Shown here: positions 43,781 to 54,575 of the stretch, piece after piece
Layout: every line of letters starts with the position of its first letter
Position numbering within the stretch: the stretch's first letter is position 1
Assembly (NCBI GenBank): GCA_049999765.1
Contig: JBNGIQ010009437.1
Span: 1-54,575, forward strand
DNA length: 54,575 nucleotides
Direction: 5' to 3'
DNA from: Phaeoceros laevis
Lineage: Eukaryota > Anthocerotophyta > Anthocerotopsida > Notothyladales
Notes under the pieces: generated by a model
What the model was told of the DNA's origin: nothing
Databases searched by the model: none
The model's input: only the letters and a program-made list of their open reading frames with translations
Made by a program: the position numbers and the translations under genes

Positions 43781-46051
43781 CTAAAATGACTCGGCAGGAA
43801 ACCCTCTGACAGGGTCAACCCTCGATGCCAACTTCCCCAGTTCCTGGACCTCCTCCTGTGCAAGACTCCAACCTAGAGCTCCTGCGAACTCCGTTGCCTG
43901 TCAAGGAGTTGAAGACAAACGATTAGGGACAGGTTTAAGGAGGTGCACCGGAACTGGACAGGACAACCTGGTCTTCAATTGCTCAATTTTGTGGCTGTAT
44001 TGTAAGATGCAACTACAAGTAGGGCTTGCCTGGCTTGCAGATTTTGCTCCTGGGATAGGAATGACATTTCCTTGAGCAATGAGCCAGTTAAGTGCTACCT
44101 GTCACAAATGCAAAATTTTGTATGTCACGCAGTTGCTGAAAGGAAGTCTGATCTACTCTCCTTCATGGCAAATGCGACACCCAGCAGCTCGTTTCGAATT
44201 GCTGGAGCATTACCTGGACTCGAGTTTTGCCATATTTGTCGCCCACCTCTTTCAACCTATTTAGCAGAGGTTGAACCTGTACCAGCATAGCCCATTATGC
44301 CATCTTAATTCATCATTGAGGGAACTGCTGAAGAAGTACTCACGAGCATGTGGAGATGTTACCTTGATGAGGTATTCTTTGTTGTAGATGCTGGCGCGTG
44401 GTCCAGTTGGAGGATTGTCCGGAGAGTACTTACCGCTCAAGATCCCTGGAACACCGAGACCAGCAAGTTGTCGTTCCTGCTTAGCAAGGTGACGGCAAAG
44501 CTGGTCTTTCTGAGGGCTTTACATACCTTGGCCGATAGGAGAGTAAGCAATGAGAGTGACCCCCAGATCGTCGCAGGCCTTCTTCACCCCATTCTTCTCC
44601 GGGATTCTGTATGTTAGACTGTAATTTACTTGGTTGGAAGCCAGAGTAATGTTCCGTCGTTGCAGCTGTGCATAGGCCCGCCTTAGCCTACTCTCTGCAA
44701 AGTTCACAGTACTGGTGAGAGGATGGAAGTAGTGAGCCATGTACTAAACTTCCCAGTTTGAAGCTGTCAAAGCACTGACTCACCATTGAAGTTGGAAACT
44801 CCGACTGCCTTGACAAGACCTTTTTCTACAACATCGCCAAGCCCATCCACGTACTCTGTGTTTACAGTAAACTCACAGAAACTCAAAACTTGAGTGCAAA
44901 TGGCTCTCGCCCTACTAGGTGCCATGATAATGTAGTAACATACCGTCGTTTTGCCAAATTCCTGGCCTGCACGGACAGCACAAGGGATAATTAGCTAGAT
45001 GTGCGTCCAACGAAACTAGCTAGAGTGCGGAATCCCCAGGAAAAGATGCGTATACCAATGGATCTGGTACAGGTCAACTGATGAGAGACCCAGCCTCTTC
45101 AAGGAATCCTTTACTGCTGCCACCACGCTGTCTCTACCAAGTCGCCATGGTAAGGCAGCAAACTTCGTAGCGACAACCACCTTGGTGTCGTCCCGTCTTT
45201 GCCTGTACTTGATGAAACTGCAAGCATGCCCAGCCAGGCAAGTTATGGTGGGGCTGCATAATGCCAAAGGGATCTCAGCCTGAGTCAGTCTGGCATGTGC
45301 AGAGCTCATCTAAGATATGGCAGCACTTACTTTCCGAGAAGTGACTCTGAGGTGTCTCCTCCAAGAAACTGCAGCTCATGACAGGCCTATCAGTCTCACA
45401 GATTCCTACCATTCACTAAACTGCTGTACAGAACTGACGCAACTACATTAGGTTGCATCTGGTACCTTAAACCCGTAGACCTCTGCAAAAGCCAGGGGAC
45501 TAGCTGTCAGACCAGATTGATTGCTGGCAGCAATTGCTGCTGGAAAGAAACAGACAGATAAGGGTTGAAGTGGAGGAATGAGCAAAGGCCTACACCTGCT
45601 GTGTCAAAAAAGTTGATGCCAGAATCAACACCTGCATCGAATGCTCCCTTGATATTCTGTACTTTCCTATCTGGTGAAACAAGGGGAGGAATATCAGCCC
45701 TGGTTCAAAATTATCTGCACATTGGGGCGGGAGAGCATCCTTACCGTCCCAGCTTCCATCGTTCCAGTATGTCGTGTCCCCCCAAGCCCAGGCACCGATA
45801 CCCAACTTGCTGACTTCGATATCTGATTTGCCGAGCTTCACAGTCGTTGATTCAGCCACTTCCGAACCAACCTCTGCTCTCACTTTGAAGCTCTTTGCCT
45901 TCGCGGTGATTGGCTGATTGCAACTCAGAGCCTGACCTTGGAAGATGTCACGGGCTGAGGCCCTGTAGCTCGCACGTGATTGTCCAGATGAAGGGGGTTG
46001 TCGGGATAAAGGAGGAGGTGGTAGGAGGAGAGTGGAGGAGGTGGAAGTCAT
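43781..46051 (-). CDS. Chloroplast aldo-keto reductase (At1g06690-like)
   Basis: Twelve exons on the minus strand (45745-46051, 45596-45670, 45466-45482, 45331-45368, 45056-45217, 44944-44966, 44784-44855, 44527-44694, 44363-44445, 44214-44276, 44030-44098, 43781-43897) give 397 residues with consistent phases. A Ser/Pro-rich transit peptide precedes [20 protein letters not shown]. The catalytic tetrad is visible: Asp and Tyr in FFDTAEVYG, Lys in [13 protein letters not shown], His in SVDLYQIHW. Later motifs are [29 protein letters not shown] and [15 protein letters not shown]-dependent reduction of a carbonyl substrate in the plastid is expected; the substrate is unknown. Two exons are only 17 and 23 nt, and the last intron starts with GC. 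Confidence 0.93.
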
Positions 46052-46533
46052 GACGAAATTTGTCTACACAAGATCTCCACCTATGCCAATGGAACTCTGA
46101 AATGGAGAACCAGGCAATGGAGAAGCCAGCAGTCTTCCTAGCGCGTACCCAACAGAGCCTTCTCAATGGGGGAGGACAGCAGAAAGGGAAGTACAGGCAG
46201 AGTGGAGGAGCAAATGCAGCAGAGTAGGCAACAAGCAAATCCTTCACAGCGGACGAAACCAGCGCTGCAATTGCATCCAGAAGATGTCAGCCTTTGCGCA
46301 ATACGTAACTCGCAAACGAGATGGGTGCATGCACACACTGTCATGTGTGCACCGTGACACTACACATTTGGGTTTGCTCACGTGGCGTGCTCACAGCGCT
46401 GAAATGCGAACGGCTCACTGGCACCACAATCACGAGAAAGTCGCTTTATGTGCTAAAAGGCGGAATTAAGTCTGATAGCTGCGAAGTGGATCTGTAACCG
46501 AATGCGTAGAAGGGAAGAAGCATCTCTGAGACC
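46052..46533. other. Divergent intergenic region, AKR / fibrillin
   Basis: A 482-bp spacer between two divergent chloroplast-protein genes, so it probably holds both promoters. No TATA element is convincing. An open frame occurs but shows no domain. Confidence 0.4.
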
Positions 46534-47941
46534 ATGATGGGCATGGCTGTCCAGTCCCCGTGTGCCTGGGCCCAGAGTTCCCATGTCACTTCCGTTGCAG
46601 TTGCTCGACGGCAGTGCACATGCAGTCCCGCTGCGTATGGATCGTCATCCAGCCGACCTGTGCTGTTGGAGCAGGCCAGGGAAGGGTCGCTTTGTCGAGA
46701 GATTTTGGTAGCAAAACGTAAGGAACGTAGTGGGAGAAGAGGGTGGATCAGAGCCACGCTTGCTGCAGCGGAAGCGCCCTCGAAAGTGGACCTCTCTGGC
46801 CTCAAGGCTGAGCTGCTTGTAAGTGAAATTCAGATGTTTGTCCAGCTGAGGACCTGCGAATTGGCGGGCTGAGCACTGGTGTGATATGGCTAGTACAGCT
46901 GCGTTTGCTTGACTGAGCCATGAGTCCAGGTCTGAGGGATATGAGACCAATTTGGCATGCTCTGGGTTCACGTCTTGAGCAGGTGCCCAAGCCGGAGCTT
47001 AGGTGTGCAAGTGCTCTGCCGTACAACAGCTACAGCCTGTCTTCTGCATTGCTGTCAGTCTTCGCATGGAATGGAATGTCCCATATCTGGGGCTCAGGAT
47101 GTGGAACCCTAGCTAAGATGAGATGTGTGAATTCGCCAGGAGGAAGCAGAAGTTTGACCTTCGTGTGCCTATTGTGACAGAGCCGAGTGGCTGGATTGGA
47201 CAGAGGGCTTGTGGCAACCCCAGCAGATCAGGATGCTGTAGACGAATCTGCTCGAAAGCTAGAAGCTGCAGGCAACGCTGTTGAATTCCCGGATGACCTC
47301 GACTTGCTACAAGGTAGATGGCGGCTGGTCTACAGTAGCGCCTTCGGCTCGGGGAGCGTTGGAGGGCAGCGCCCAGGCCCACCGGTTGGCCGATTGCTGC
47401 CTCTCACACTGGGACAGGTCTTTCCTAGAGGACAGGTTTCGCTTCCTTGTGCTTTTGGTGCCCTCGTGTTGCCAATCTGACGTCCCCTTCCCCTTCCCTG
47501 CATTTCTGACTTTCTGCTACTTGACCAGGCTTACCAGAGGATTGACGTTCCAACCAGGCAGTGTGACAACATAGTAGACTTGAGAATAGCCTCACCCTGG
47601 CCTCTTCCTCCTCTGGAAGTGACAGCCACACTGGCTCATTCCTTTGAGCTTACTGGTAAGTACACTGTTCCCTTAGACGTCCAGTCCATCTCCTCCACCC
47701 CCTTTGATGGACTCTGCGTGCAGGAGGAGGAGGGCTCCGCATAGTGTTCGAGAAAACCATTGCGAAAGCGAGTGGAGGACTCTCAGAGCTGCCACCTTTC
47801 GAAGTTCCTCAGTTGCCAGATTTCCTGAGGACTTCCACTAGTGGAATTCGCAGTGCAGAGTTTGACAACACCTTCATAGATGACAATCTTAGAATCAGCA
47901 GGGGCGACCGTGGAGAACTTCGCGTTTACGTCAAAACCTAA
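46534..47941 (+). CDS. Fibrillin / plastid lipid-associated protein (FBN4-like)
   Basis: Four exons (46534-46818, 47181-47417, 47529-47655, 47724-47941) give 288 residues. The first roughly 80 residues are basic and Ser/Ala-rich like a plastid transit peptide. The PAP/fibrillin domain then reads LDRGLVATPADQDAVDESAR, DDLDLLQGRWRLVYSSAF, GPPVGRLLPLTLGQ, PWPLPPLEVTATLAHSFELT and the diagnostic RISRGDRGELRVYV at the C-terminus. Fibrillins coat plastoglobules and bind lipids and quinones; FBN4 relatives affect plastoquinone content of plastoglobules. Assignment to FBN4 rests on remembered similarity (SSAF, GRL.P.TLGQ). The donor after exon 2 (CAG-GTCTTT) is weak but is required by the frame. Confidence 0.9.
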
Positions 47942-48620
47942 AGTCATTGTAGGCGTTGTTTCTCTTACCCTCTGAATTGTACATCCTGGCATTTCCACAG
48001 CCAGTGAAAGTGGTTGTCACTCCCAACCACTTTCACCTGTAATATCAATGCTTGTGGTGGTTGAGCCGGCAGACACAGCGGTGCCTACAGTTCTCCGCCA
48101 CCGTTCTGAGACTTCCACAGCCTTCTGCGGCAAGTGCCAAATGTTTTCCCAGGGTTGGCATTTACCGGGGACCACCTTGTAACTATGGTTCCTGTTTTTA
48201 TAGCTGACGCATCGGACATTGCCAGAAAAGCACGGCAAAAAATAAGGGGCCCTTGTTGTGTTGTTTGTAACGGCTCTGACTTGCGGCTCTCTTCACTTCT
48301 AGAGTACAGTCTTCTCATGCACCGTGACATCTGTGCGATCCTGGTTCTTGAATGAGTTTCTTGATTCGGGCGCCTTTGCCTGTTCTATCGCTGATTTGTG
48401 AACTCTAGCTTGTTCTGTAGAGAGTTAACAAAGTCCTGTCAATCGGGCCCAGCTGAGCTGATTTGGTAGTGATGACGGGCTTTGTACCGTGGAGAGGGAC
48501 AGTGGCAGCTCGGGGCTTGAATTGACCAAAGTGAGATGATCTGAAGGTTGTTGTGAACTGCGAATTGGACAATGCTGGGAGTGCGCTACTGAGGAAGCAA
48601 GTCCGACAAGAGCCAATACT
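47942..48620. other. Fibrillin 3' flank and intergenic DNA
   Basis: Probably 3' UTR followed by non-coding DNA. The phrase gtggttg/ccactttcac occurs as a small inverted repeat near 48005-48040. No gene supported. Confidence 0.4.
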
Positions 48621-48623
48621 CCT

Positions 48624-49284
48624 GTGTTCAGGATCGTTTTAGCTCAAGTGCCAAATCTGCTGGGTGCACGGGATACAATTTCTGGGAGCGGAGAACTGAG
48701 CTTGCTACTACTTCGTTGTATGTCGGGGTGTCCTGCAATGGCAGGGACTCCGAACTCAATTTTGCAAAAGCAGGTGCAAGCGAGAGTGGCTGCTGTAAAT
48801 GCCCGGCAACACGGGTGGTGCTCCGCTGCGCCGTTTTGGAAGCATATTGGCCGACAAAGAGGGGACGGGTGCATCCGAACAAGATTACACCTCCGGTTTG
48901 GACAGGTCGAACATGTTCACAGAACAGACTGTATGACAGTGCAACTTTTTTTGCCCCGAACTCCGTGCTTCTGGCTGATGAGGAGGAGGATAACTGCTGA
49001 CACTCTAAAGTAGTCTGTACAGGAGCACCAATTTGGAGACTTGAAAACGGAAGGACCCAATTGCAAGCAAAGCAGCACAAGGAGGCAGGCAGGTGGACAA
49101 ATATTTATGACTTTAGTGGATGAGAGACCTGATACAATCCGACCTGCAACAAAATCTCCGTCAAGAGTTCTTGTGAGTCTGTCCGACAATTTGCACTGGT
49201 TTTTATATTTGGCTAGAGACCAAGGAAAGAGAATGAGGAATGGGAAATGCAAACGTTTTGTCGCCGTCATGTGAGAACGGCAGT
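48624..49284 (+). other. Probable 5' exon region of the alpha/beta hydrolase gene
   Basis: The hydrolase that follows needs an N-terminal exon here. A Met at about 48739 starts MAGTPNSILQKQVQARVAAV followed by a basic stretch (KHIGRQRG), which would suit a transit peptide. I could not find a donor with the right phase, so the first exon is unresolved. Confidence 0.35.
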
Positions 49285-49324
49285 GTTTAATGTTGGCCTC
49301 TAACGGGCAGTCCTTTTATTTCAG

Positions 49325-51284
49325 GCTTACGAGCTTGTACAAGGAGCTTTGGTATGCTGACTCCTCTGTAGCCTACTTAGGCAAGCTTGCTTTTACATGA
49401 GTTCCGGTTTTGTGAGGTGGTTTAATGTCTGTGGACCAACCAGGTTAGATGGACTGAGAGCAAGGACAAAACAACCACGGAGCCACCGACAGCAGTTTTT
49501 CTCCATGGCATTCTTGGAGGAAGACGTAATTGGGGTATGAATTGATCATCTTTAAAATCTTTTGGTTTAGCCAAAAGCCATGGTGAGCTAAAGTTTTTCC
49601 TGTTTATTTTCATGCAGCGTCTTTCGCAAAGAGGCTTGCACAAGAATTTCCTACGTGGCAGGTAGGTGGAAACTGAGTTGGGAAGACTCGTAAGGACTGC
49701 CCGTAGCACTGCTTTGACCAAAAGCTGTTGATAGCTATCTGTGTGGAATCTGGTTCTCTGATGCTCATTTTACATTTAATGCCTGGCAGTTTTTATTGGT
49801 AGACTTGAGGTGCCATGGTGATTCATCTACACTTACGAGGCGTGGACCTGACACAGTGTCGTCAGCAGCACGAGATGTTTTGCAGCTGGTATTATGCCCA
49901 GTAGTTGTTCAAGGCTTTGCTCCAGCTATTTTGTAGGTGCTATCCGCAGGGCTGAGAAATCTGTTAAACCACTTTTCATGGCATGCTGAGAGAAATCATC
50001 CGATCAAAAAGTTGCGCTTCTTCAGGATGTGAATAACATCAGCAACCTCAATTGGACCCTATGCCTGACGTTGCAACAATGTTGTGAACTTTAGATTGGA
50101 CAACTCAAGCTCACCCCTCGAGTCCTTGTGGGCCACAGCTTCGGCGGAAAAGGTGCAGATATAGTGTAGGACATTACCTGCTTTCTGTCAGAGCTAAGCC
50201 ACCCCAACCTCCACACACAATGAGTACACCCGTGTTCTGTCTTTTTCAGTGGCCCTGAGTATGGTTGATCAAGCTGCTAAACCACTGCCACGTCCAGTGA
50301 AGGTATTTACTGACTTCGTGAATATGGGGATTAATAAGTGCTCAGATCTGTGGCGACTTAAGTTTACAGACTCTATTATCATGGGGTTCCAGGTTTGGGT
50401 GCTGGATGCAACACCAGGTCTAGTGCGGGCAGGAGGAAGTGGAGAGGATCATCCTGAAGAGCTCATTGCAGCCCTTCGAGATATGCCATCCGTGGTACTG
50501 GCCTGAAATTCATGGTGGTGGCTCCTACTTGAATCCTCTTCTCTTAGTTTCTGAAATCAACAAGACAAATCTCTCAGGTACCATCCAGGCGTTGGATAAT
50601 AGAAACTCTTTCGCATAAGGGATTCTCAGCTGGTATTGCCCAGGTAATACTTCAGTCCATTGTCCGTCAAGGCAGTGGGTTTTGGTGATTACTACAAAGG
50701 AAGGTGAGAATTCTGGCAATATGCTAAGTTCTGTCCTAGTCCTGCAGTGGATGACAACAAACCTTAAACCTGTCGAGGCTGTGAATGGCTCAAAGAGCCC
50801 AGGCTTTTCCTGGGTGTTTAATCTGGAGGGTATTGCCAGCATGTACCAGTCCTACGAGGATAGCAACCTCTGGTAAGCCTACTGCCTTTCCTTCCATGGG
50901 TGCTTCTCTGGAAACGTGAGTCTGACGTGATTATTGTAGGCCTCTTGTTGAAGATGTTCCGGAAGGAGTTCACATCAATTTTTTGAGGGCTGAGAGGAGC
51001 CTGCATAGATGGGCACAGGAAGATGTGCAGAGGATACATGATGCAGAGCTGATTGCCTCCAGTGAAGGTGCTGGTGTGGAGATGCACGTGCTAGAAGATG
51101 CAGGCCACTGGGTAAGTTGTGTTCTTCAAGTTGAGAAAGCAAGCATCAGCTGGTCTAGGCCACTCATAACTTCCATGGCCATTCTCAGGATTTGACGGAG
51201 TGGCTGGATGTGCAGGTCCATACAGACAACCCAGATGGTTTGTTTAGAATTCTTGCACCCTCGTTTGGTGGAAGGAGATTGTGA
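49325..51284 (+). CDS. Alpha/beta hydrolase (At4g10030-like); first exon unresolved
   Basis: Eleven exons are clear (49325-49351, 49444-49534, 49618-49661, 49790-49888, 50095-50152, 50250-50302, 50393-50494, 50578-50643, 50748-50872, 50940-51111, 51216-51284), giving 301 residues plus a missing N-terminus. Motifs: AYELVQGAL, VFLHGILGGRRNW (oxyanion-loop HG), VDLRCHGDSS, nucleophile Ser in VGHSFGG, VWVLDATPG (acid), FSWVFNLEGI and the catalytic His in EDAGHWVHTDNP. Relatives resemble ABHD11-type hydrolases and are predicted to be in plastids or mitochondria; the substrate is unknown. All splice sites are GT-AG and the phases match. Confidence 0.9.
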
Positions 51285-52780
51285 CAAAGGGTACTTCCGT
51301 AGCAAAACGCTCAGCGAAATGTGACCATATTGCATGTCCAGATTATGGCATGTTCAGTAAAACTTTAAATAATGTTCGAAACCAGCAGCTTCAGCTTTCT
51401 CTGACATTTCTCATGAATGCTATCACAATGCTATCACCGCACGTATGTGAACAACATCTATCCCTTCCTCTGAGCATGTTCAAAAACTCCCATGACCAGA
51501 TACCAAAAAATCCCCCAACTGAGAGCATCTTGTTCCCATCTTGTTCCTCCTCTGGAACCATGCCACTGCTTGATTCACCCTGCTGAGAGCATGCACCCAT
51601 GACAGCACTATCCGGTGCCTAACCCTTCAAAAAAAAAATAATCCAGAGTTGGCATGGATTCCACCCTCAGCTGAATCTCCAGATTGCAGAAGCTTTGAAG
51701 CCGTTATCAATCGAATTTTGCTGCCACACATCTCCCTTCTTAAAAAAAGAGTCATCTAGTCTACATAACGAGCTGCTATCTCCTCTTTGACCAGCAATGT
51801 TGCCTCCTCAAGGCCACGCTTTTGCCATGACATCGATTTCCAAGGTTGAACTCATGAATTTGTAATTGGCATCACCAAGGCCCACCGTCCCGCTGCAAGG
51901 CGTTATATATTTGTTGTAAGAAGAAGAAGAAGAATATAAGTATAGTGCTGGAAATTAAGAAGAATGTAAATATAATGTTGGAAATTCCATGCACCCCGAA
52001 TAAGAGGATTTACCCCTAGAAGATTTACCCCTAGATCTTTCCTTCACATGATTAGCCTTCACATGATTAGCCTAATTGCACTCAAGACACCCAAAGGTGC
52101 TCTACCCTAGATGGACTTGCTACCACTATACCATAGAGAACCCTTTTGAACAACCCTTTCTTTATATAAGGCACACTACACTACAGCATAGAGCCTCCAC
52201 AGCTTCAAGCATTAGCCAACTCAAGCTCTTGCTTACAAAAGCAGAGAGCCTCCGGAGCTTCCAGCATCAGCCAACTCAAGCTCTTGCTTACAAAACGACC
52301 TTCCAGCATCAGCCAACTCAAGCTCTTGCTTACAAAACAACCTCCCACAGCATAGCTCCAGAGCTAGACCTTAAATGCCGCCACTCAACTCATACCCGTT
52401 TCCCAACCTATCAATAATCAACACCTAGCCCTAGAGTTAAATATCAAATAATTCATTAATTACTACAGGTAACTACCTAGTTACCTTGCAAGTAAGTCCA
52501 TTACAGACACCGGGCCAAAAAGGGCTATATATGGAGTCATGCGTCCAACTTTGAAGAATATCTGTGATCGGAAGCTCAAGGCCTTCTATTTGTATTAACA
52601 AGGCACCGAGTTAATTAGGGCTTGAAGGGCTATGTATAGAGTCCAAGAGTATTTCAAATCGGAAGACGAGGAGCGTTCTGTCACTTCCGTGCCCTACCAG
52701 ATTGGGGTTGGATATGCTTGGGCGGGCACAAGGTCTGCGCCTAGGGAAGCGGTAGCGGGCATCGTCTCGTCAGGCTATTG
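51285..52780. other. Intergenic, AT-rich with local repeats
   Basis: No gene supported. It contains A-runs, a gaagaagaagaag run near 51920, a duplicated agatttacccctaga phrase near 52010-52035, and the tandem repeat reported separately at 52195-52345. Confidence 0.4.
52195..52345. repeat. Tandem repeat, three copies of a 40-60 bp unit
   Basis: The phrase agccaactcaagctcttgct followed by tacaaaa recurs three times (about 52210, 52268 and 52311), each preceded by a variant of gcttccagcatc. Confidence 0.85.
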
Positions 52781-52791
52781 AGCGCGGGTGT

Positions 52792-52819
52792 GCGGCAGCG
52801 GCAGCGGCAGCGGCAGCGG
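52792..52819. repeat. Hexanucleotide microsatellite (GCGGCA)n
   Basis: About four and a half copies of gcggca lie in the likely 5' leader of the CCCH-type gene, about 100 bp before its start codon. Confidence 0.85.
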
Positions 52820-52919
52820 TTCAAGACTTGTAGTGCAGGTGAAGTGTTGGAGAAGTGGGATTGGTCGAGCAGGGGCAGTGTGTTCTTTAGGGTGAAGAGG
52901 CAATCTTGCCGGACTGGAG

Positions 52920-54095
52920 ATGGCAGAGGTGGATATGCCGCCAGGCTTCTGCAATCTTCCATCAGGAGGATACGGTGGTGCTGTTTGTCGGCCACGGCCT
53001 ACTACAGCCATTTCTCTGCCGATTTTGAAGAGCACAGGATTCAAGCGGCGAAGACCAAAGAAAGTGACATGGGCCGCGGGCCTGAAGCTGTGCAGGGTGA
53101 GGTTGTTTGCTGCCGAAGATGCACCCTACCTGGCTGGAGTAGATCGCCAGGATAGGTTGAAGGCGAAGATGTTCAAGCCCATGCATGCATCATTTGCTCC
53201 GGTGTGCCAGGGACGCGTTACCTCCTCATTGTCACATGCTGGAGCAAAGCATATACCTCGTAGGGTGGTGGACGACGCGGCGATCCAGGCCGTAATTCCT
53301 ACGGTGGCTTGGCGGAGGCCTCCTGCCTTCGCCTTGGATGCCTCTTGGTCCGTGGTGGCTGGCGAAGAAAGCATGGAGAGTACGGTGCAGCAAGCGCGAC
53401 AAATTAGGATTTTGGAGGCCGTGTATCCAAGATCGTCCTCGATACCGAGCAGCCCAGCGGAACCTCAAGAGGCTCCTCTTGACGCTCTGCAGGATGACGC
53501 TATTCCTCAAATCCCTGTTTTGCCAGTAGGGGTGGATGCGGCTGAGCCTGTGAAAGCAGCAGCCGCTCCTCAACTGGCTGGTGTAAGTATAGGTGGTCAA
53601 GGTCCTAGTTTCCAGCAAGCACCTGCCGCTTGGCTCCGTCCTCAGGCAGATGCTGCCAACTTTGCCCTCCCACCTATCTCGGCTCCTCCTACCGAAACTG
53701 CCACTCTTTTCCATCGGCAGGAGACGAAACCTGCAGCCTTCGCTGCTTCCTCAGTTGTCGCTCAAGCTGTCGAGAAGTCGAAGGAGGCTGGCAGCTTGAT
53801 AGACAGTGAGCTTCTTCTTAGGATTCTGCAGAATCCTTCGCTTCTCAATATTCTGAAAATGTCTTCGTTAAAGCAACCGTTTGTAGGCAAGAATGACACT
53901 GTAGCTGCATCAAACTTCTTTCAATCTCCCGCTCCTAGCGCACCTTTTACCCCACACTGTGTTGGCGGGCAGCCGCAGGAAAGCAGAGTCGAGTTTCATC
54001 AGTCTGCACCTGCATTCGTCCGGCATCCATCTTTCTCTCCTCTTGCATATCAAGTGCAGGGCGGCCAAATGTCAACGCCAACGAACTGGAGGTGA
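52920..54095 (+). CDS. CCCH zinc finger protein 6-like, N-terminal part
   Basis: A 391-residue open frame matching the conserved N-terminal region of plant zinc finger CCCH domain proteins of the AtC3H6/C3H30 type: KKVTWAAGLKLCRVRLFAAE, then WRRPPAFALDASWSVVAGEE, then QARQIRILEAVYPRSSSIPS. A later conserved helix is SLIDSELLLRILQNPSLLNI. These nuclear proteins resemble transcription or mRNA-processing factors and normally carry a CCCH finger near the C-terminus. No CCCH finger is present in this frame. The stop follows immediately after a possible donor (GAACTGGAG-GTGACA), so further exons, perhaps beyond the window, are likely; a genuine truncation is the alternative. Confidence 0.82.
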   Translation: MAEVDMPPGFCNLPSGGYGGAVCRPRPTTAISLPILKSTGFKRRRPKKVTWAAGLKLCRVRLFAAEDAPYLAGVDRQDRLKAKMFKPMHASFAPVCQGRVTSSLSHAGAKHIPRRVVDDAAIQAVIPTVAWRRPPAFALDASWSVVAGEESMESTVQQARQIRILEAVYPRSSSIPSSPAEPQEAPLDALQDDAIPQIPVLPVGVDAAEPVKAAAAPQLAGVSIGGQGPSFQQAPAAWLRPQADAANFALPPISAPPTETATLFHRQETKPAAFAASSVVAQAVEKSKEAGSLIDSELLLRILQNPSLLNILKMSSLKQPFVGKNDTVAASNFFQSPAPSAPFTPHCVGGQPQESRVEFHQSAPAFVRHPSFSPLAYQVQGGQMSTPTNWR

Positions 54096-54195
54096 CATCA
54101 GGTTGCATGCGTTGCGTTCATCTGAACTGCTGGATCAGCTTGTCACTACACGAGAGAATTGGCAGGCAAGCATTTGTCACACGGGCAGTGACATG

Positions 54196-54415
54196 GATGG
54201 CTGGTGTGCTCATGAGCACTATCTTGGATTGCCACAAATCTTCCACTACTCAAGCTTGATGCAGTTTCCAGCAGGATAGTGTCCATCTGGCACTGAATGG
54301 ATGGATGGCTGCTGTGCTCATGAGCACTATCTTGGATTGCCACAAAACATCCACTGCTCCTCAAGCTTGAATCAGTCTCCAGCAGCATAGTGCTCATCTG
54401 GCACTTGAAAGGTCC
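54196..54415. repeat. 108-bp tandem duplication
   Basis: Two copies, starting near 54196 and 54304, share gtgctcatgagcactatctt, gattgccacaaa and tctggcact. The period of 108 is divisible by three. It lies in the putative intron or 3' flank of the CCCH-like gene. Confidence 0.88.
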
Positions 54416-54575
54416 GGTGCATGATGGGTTCAGGAAGAAAGCGTTCAGGAAAAAAGGACACGGAGGTCTGGACTTTATACAAGAAGCTGCGGTTACACTG
54501 CGAGGGGGATGTTTTGTGCTCCTCGAAATGGCCCGTTGGCTACTGGAATATGTGCTGGAGGGAACCCGTCAATCA
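54416..54575. other. End of window; long open frame on plus strand
   Basis: One plus-strand frame stays open to the end of the window (contains KGPVHDGFRKKAF). It might be a downstream exon of the CCCH-like gene, but no zinc-finger residues are seen and chance cannot be excluded. Confidence 0.2.

Overview
The window is nuclear DNA of a land plant. Its genes have short spliceosomal introns (about 60-130 bp, GT-AG with two GC-AG cases), plastid-type N-termini, plant-only families (fibrillin, OSB PDF motif, PPR-DYW, germin-like) and a eukaryotic tRNA-Ser(AGA). The two large PPR genes end in the DYW variants DRH and GRP, one with a K-P in the PG box. That combination is described for plants with U-to-C organelle editing: hornworts, some lycophytes and ferns. 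With the compact gene spacing, a hornwort (Anthoceros-like) is my best guess; this is inference, not proof. A 100-N assembly gap lies at 462-561.

Layout. 1-2.3 kb: repeat-rich DNA with the gap, a GC-rich minisatellite and a decayed HSP70/HSPA12-like relic. 2.3-3.7 kb and 9.2-15.9 kb: two copies of a divergent germin-like protein / aldehyde oxidase module. The second copy is complete; in the first the oxidase is reduced to about 150 bp. 4.2-7.8 kb: a graveyard of minus-strand relics, namely an OSB PDF motif, a PPR-DYW pseudogene ending GRP, a Raf-like kinase exon pair and a PPR fragment carrying a perfect hairpin. 16.0-18.1 kb: a nine-exon Nudix hydrolase 145 bp behind the oxidase. 18.4-27.0 kb: tRNA-Ser, serine carboxypeptidase-like (SCPL) gene A (frameshifted), a defective tRNA-Ser copy, a membrane RING-H2 gene with a repeat tail, and SCPL gene B. 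27-32.9 kb: mostly non-coding, with a 3'-half polyamine oxidase pseudogene. 32.9-37.8 kb: an intact polyamine oxidase (plus) and SCPL gene C (minus). 38-41 kb: a roughly 92-bp tandem repeat, then an intact intronless PPR-DYW gene ending DRH. 43-54.6 kb: a coiled-coil protein of unknown function, a chloroplast aldo-keto reductase, an FBN4-like fibrillin, an alpha/beta hydrolase, and a CCCH-zinc-finger-6-like gene whose 3' end was not found.

This is an ordinary eukaryotic gene neighbourhood, not an operon-like system. Its main features are tandem and segmental duplication (germin/oxidase, SCPL, polyamine oxidase, PPR, tRNA) followed by decay of one copy, and the presence of two putative U-to-C-type RNA editing factors, one alive and one dead. 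Exon coordinates below come from reading splice sites by eye and matching reading frames to remembered family conservation. No alignment or expression data were available.
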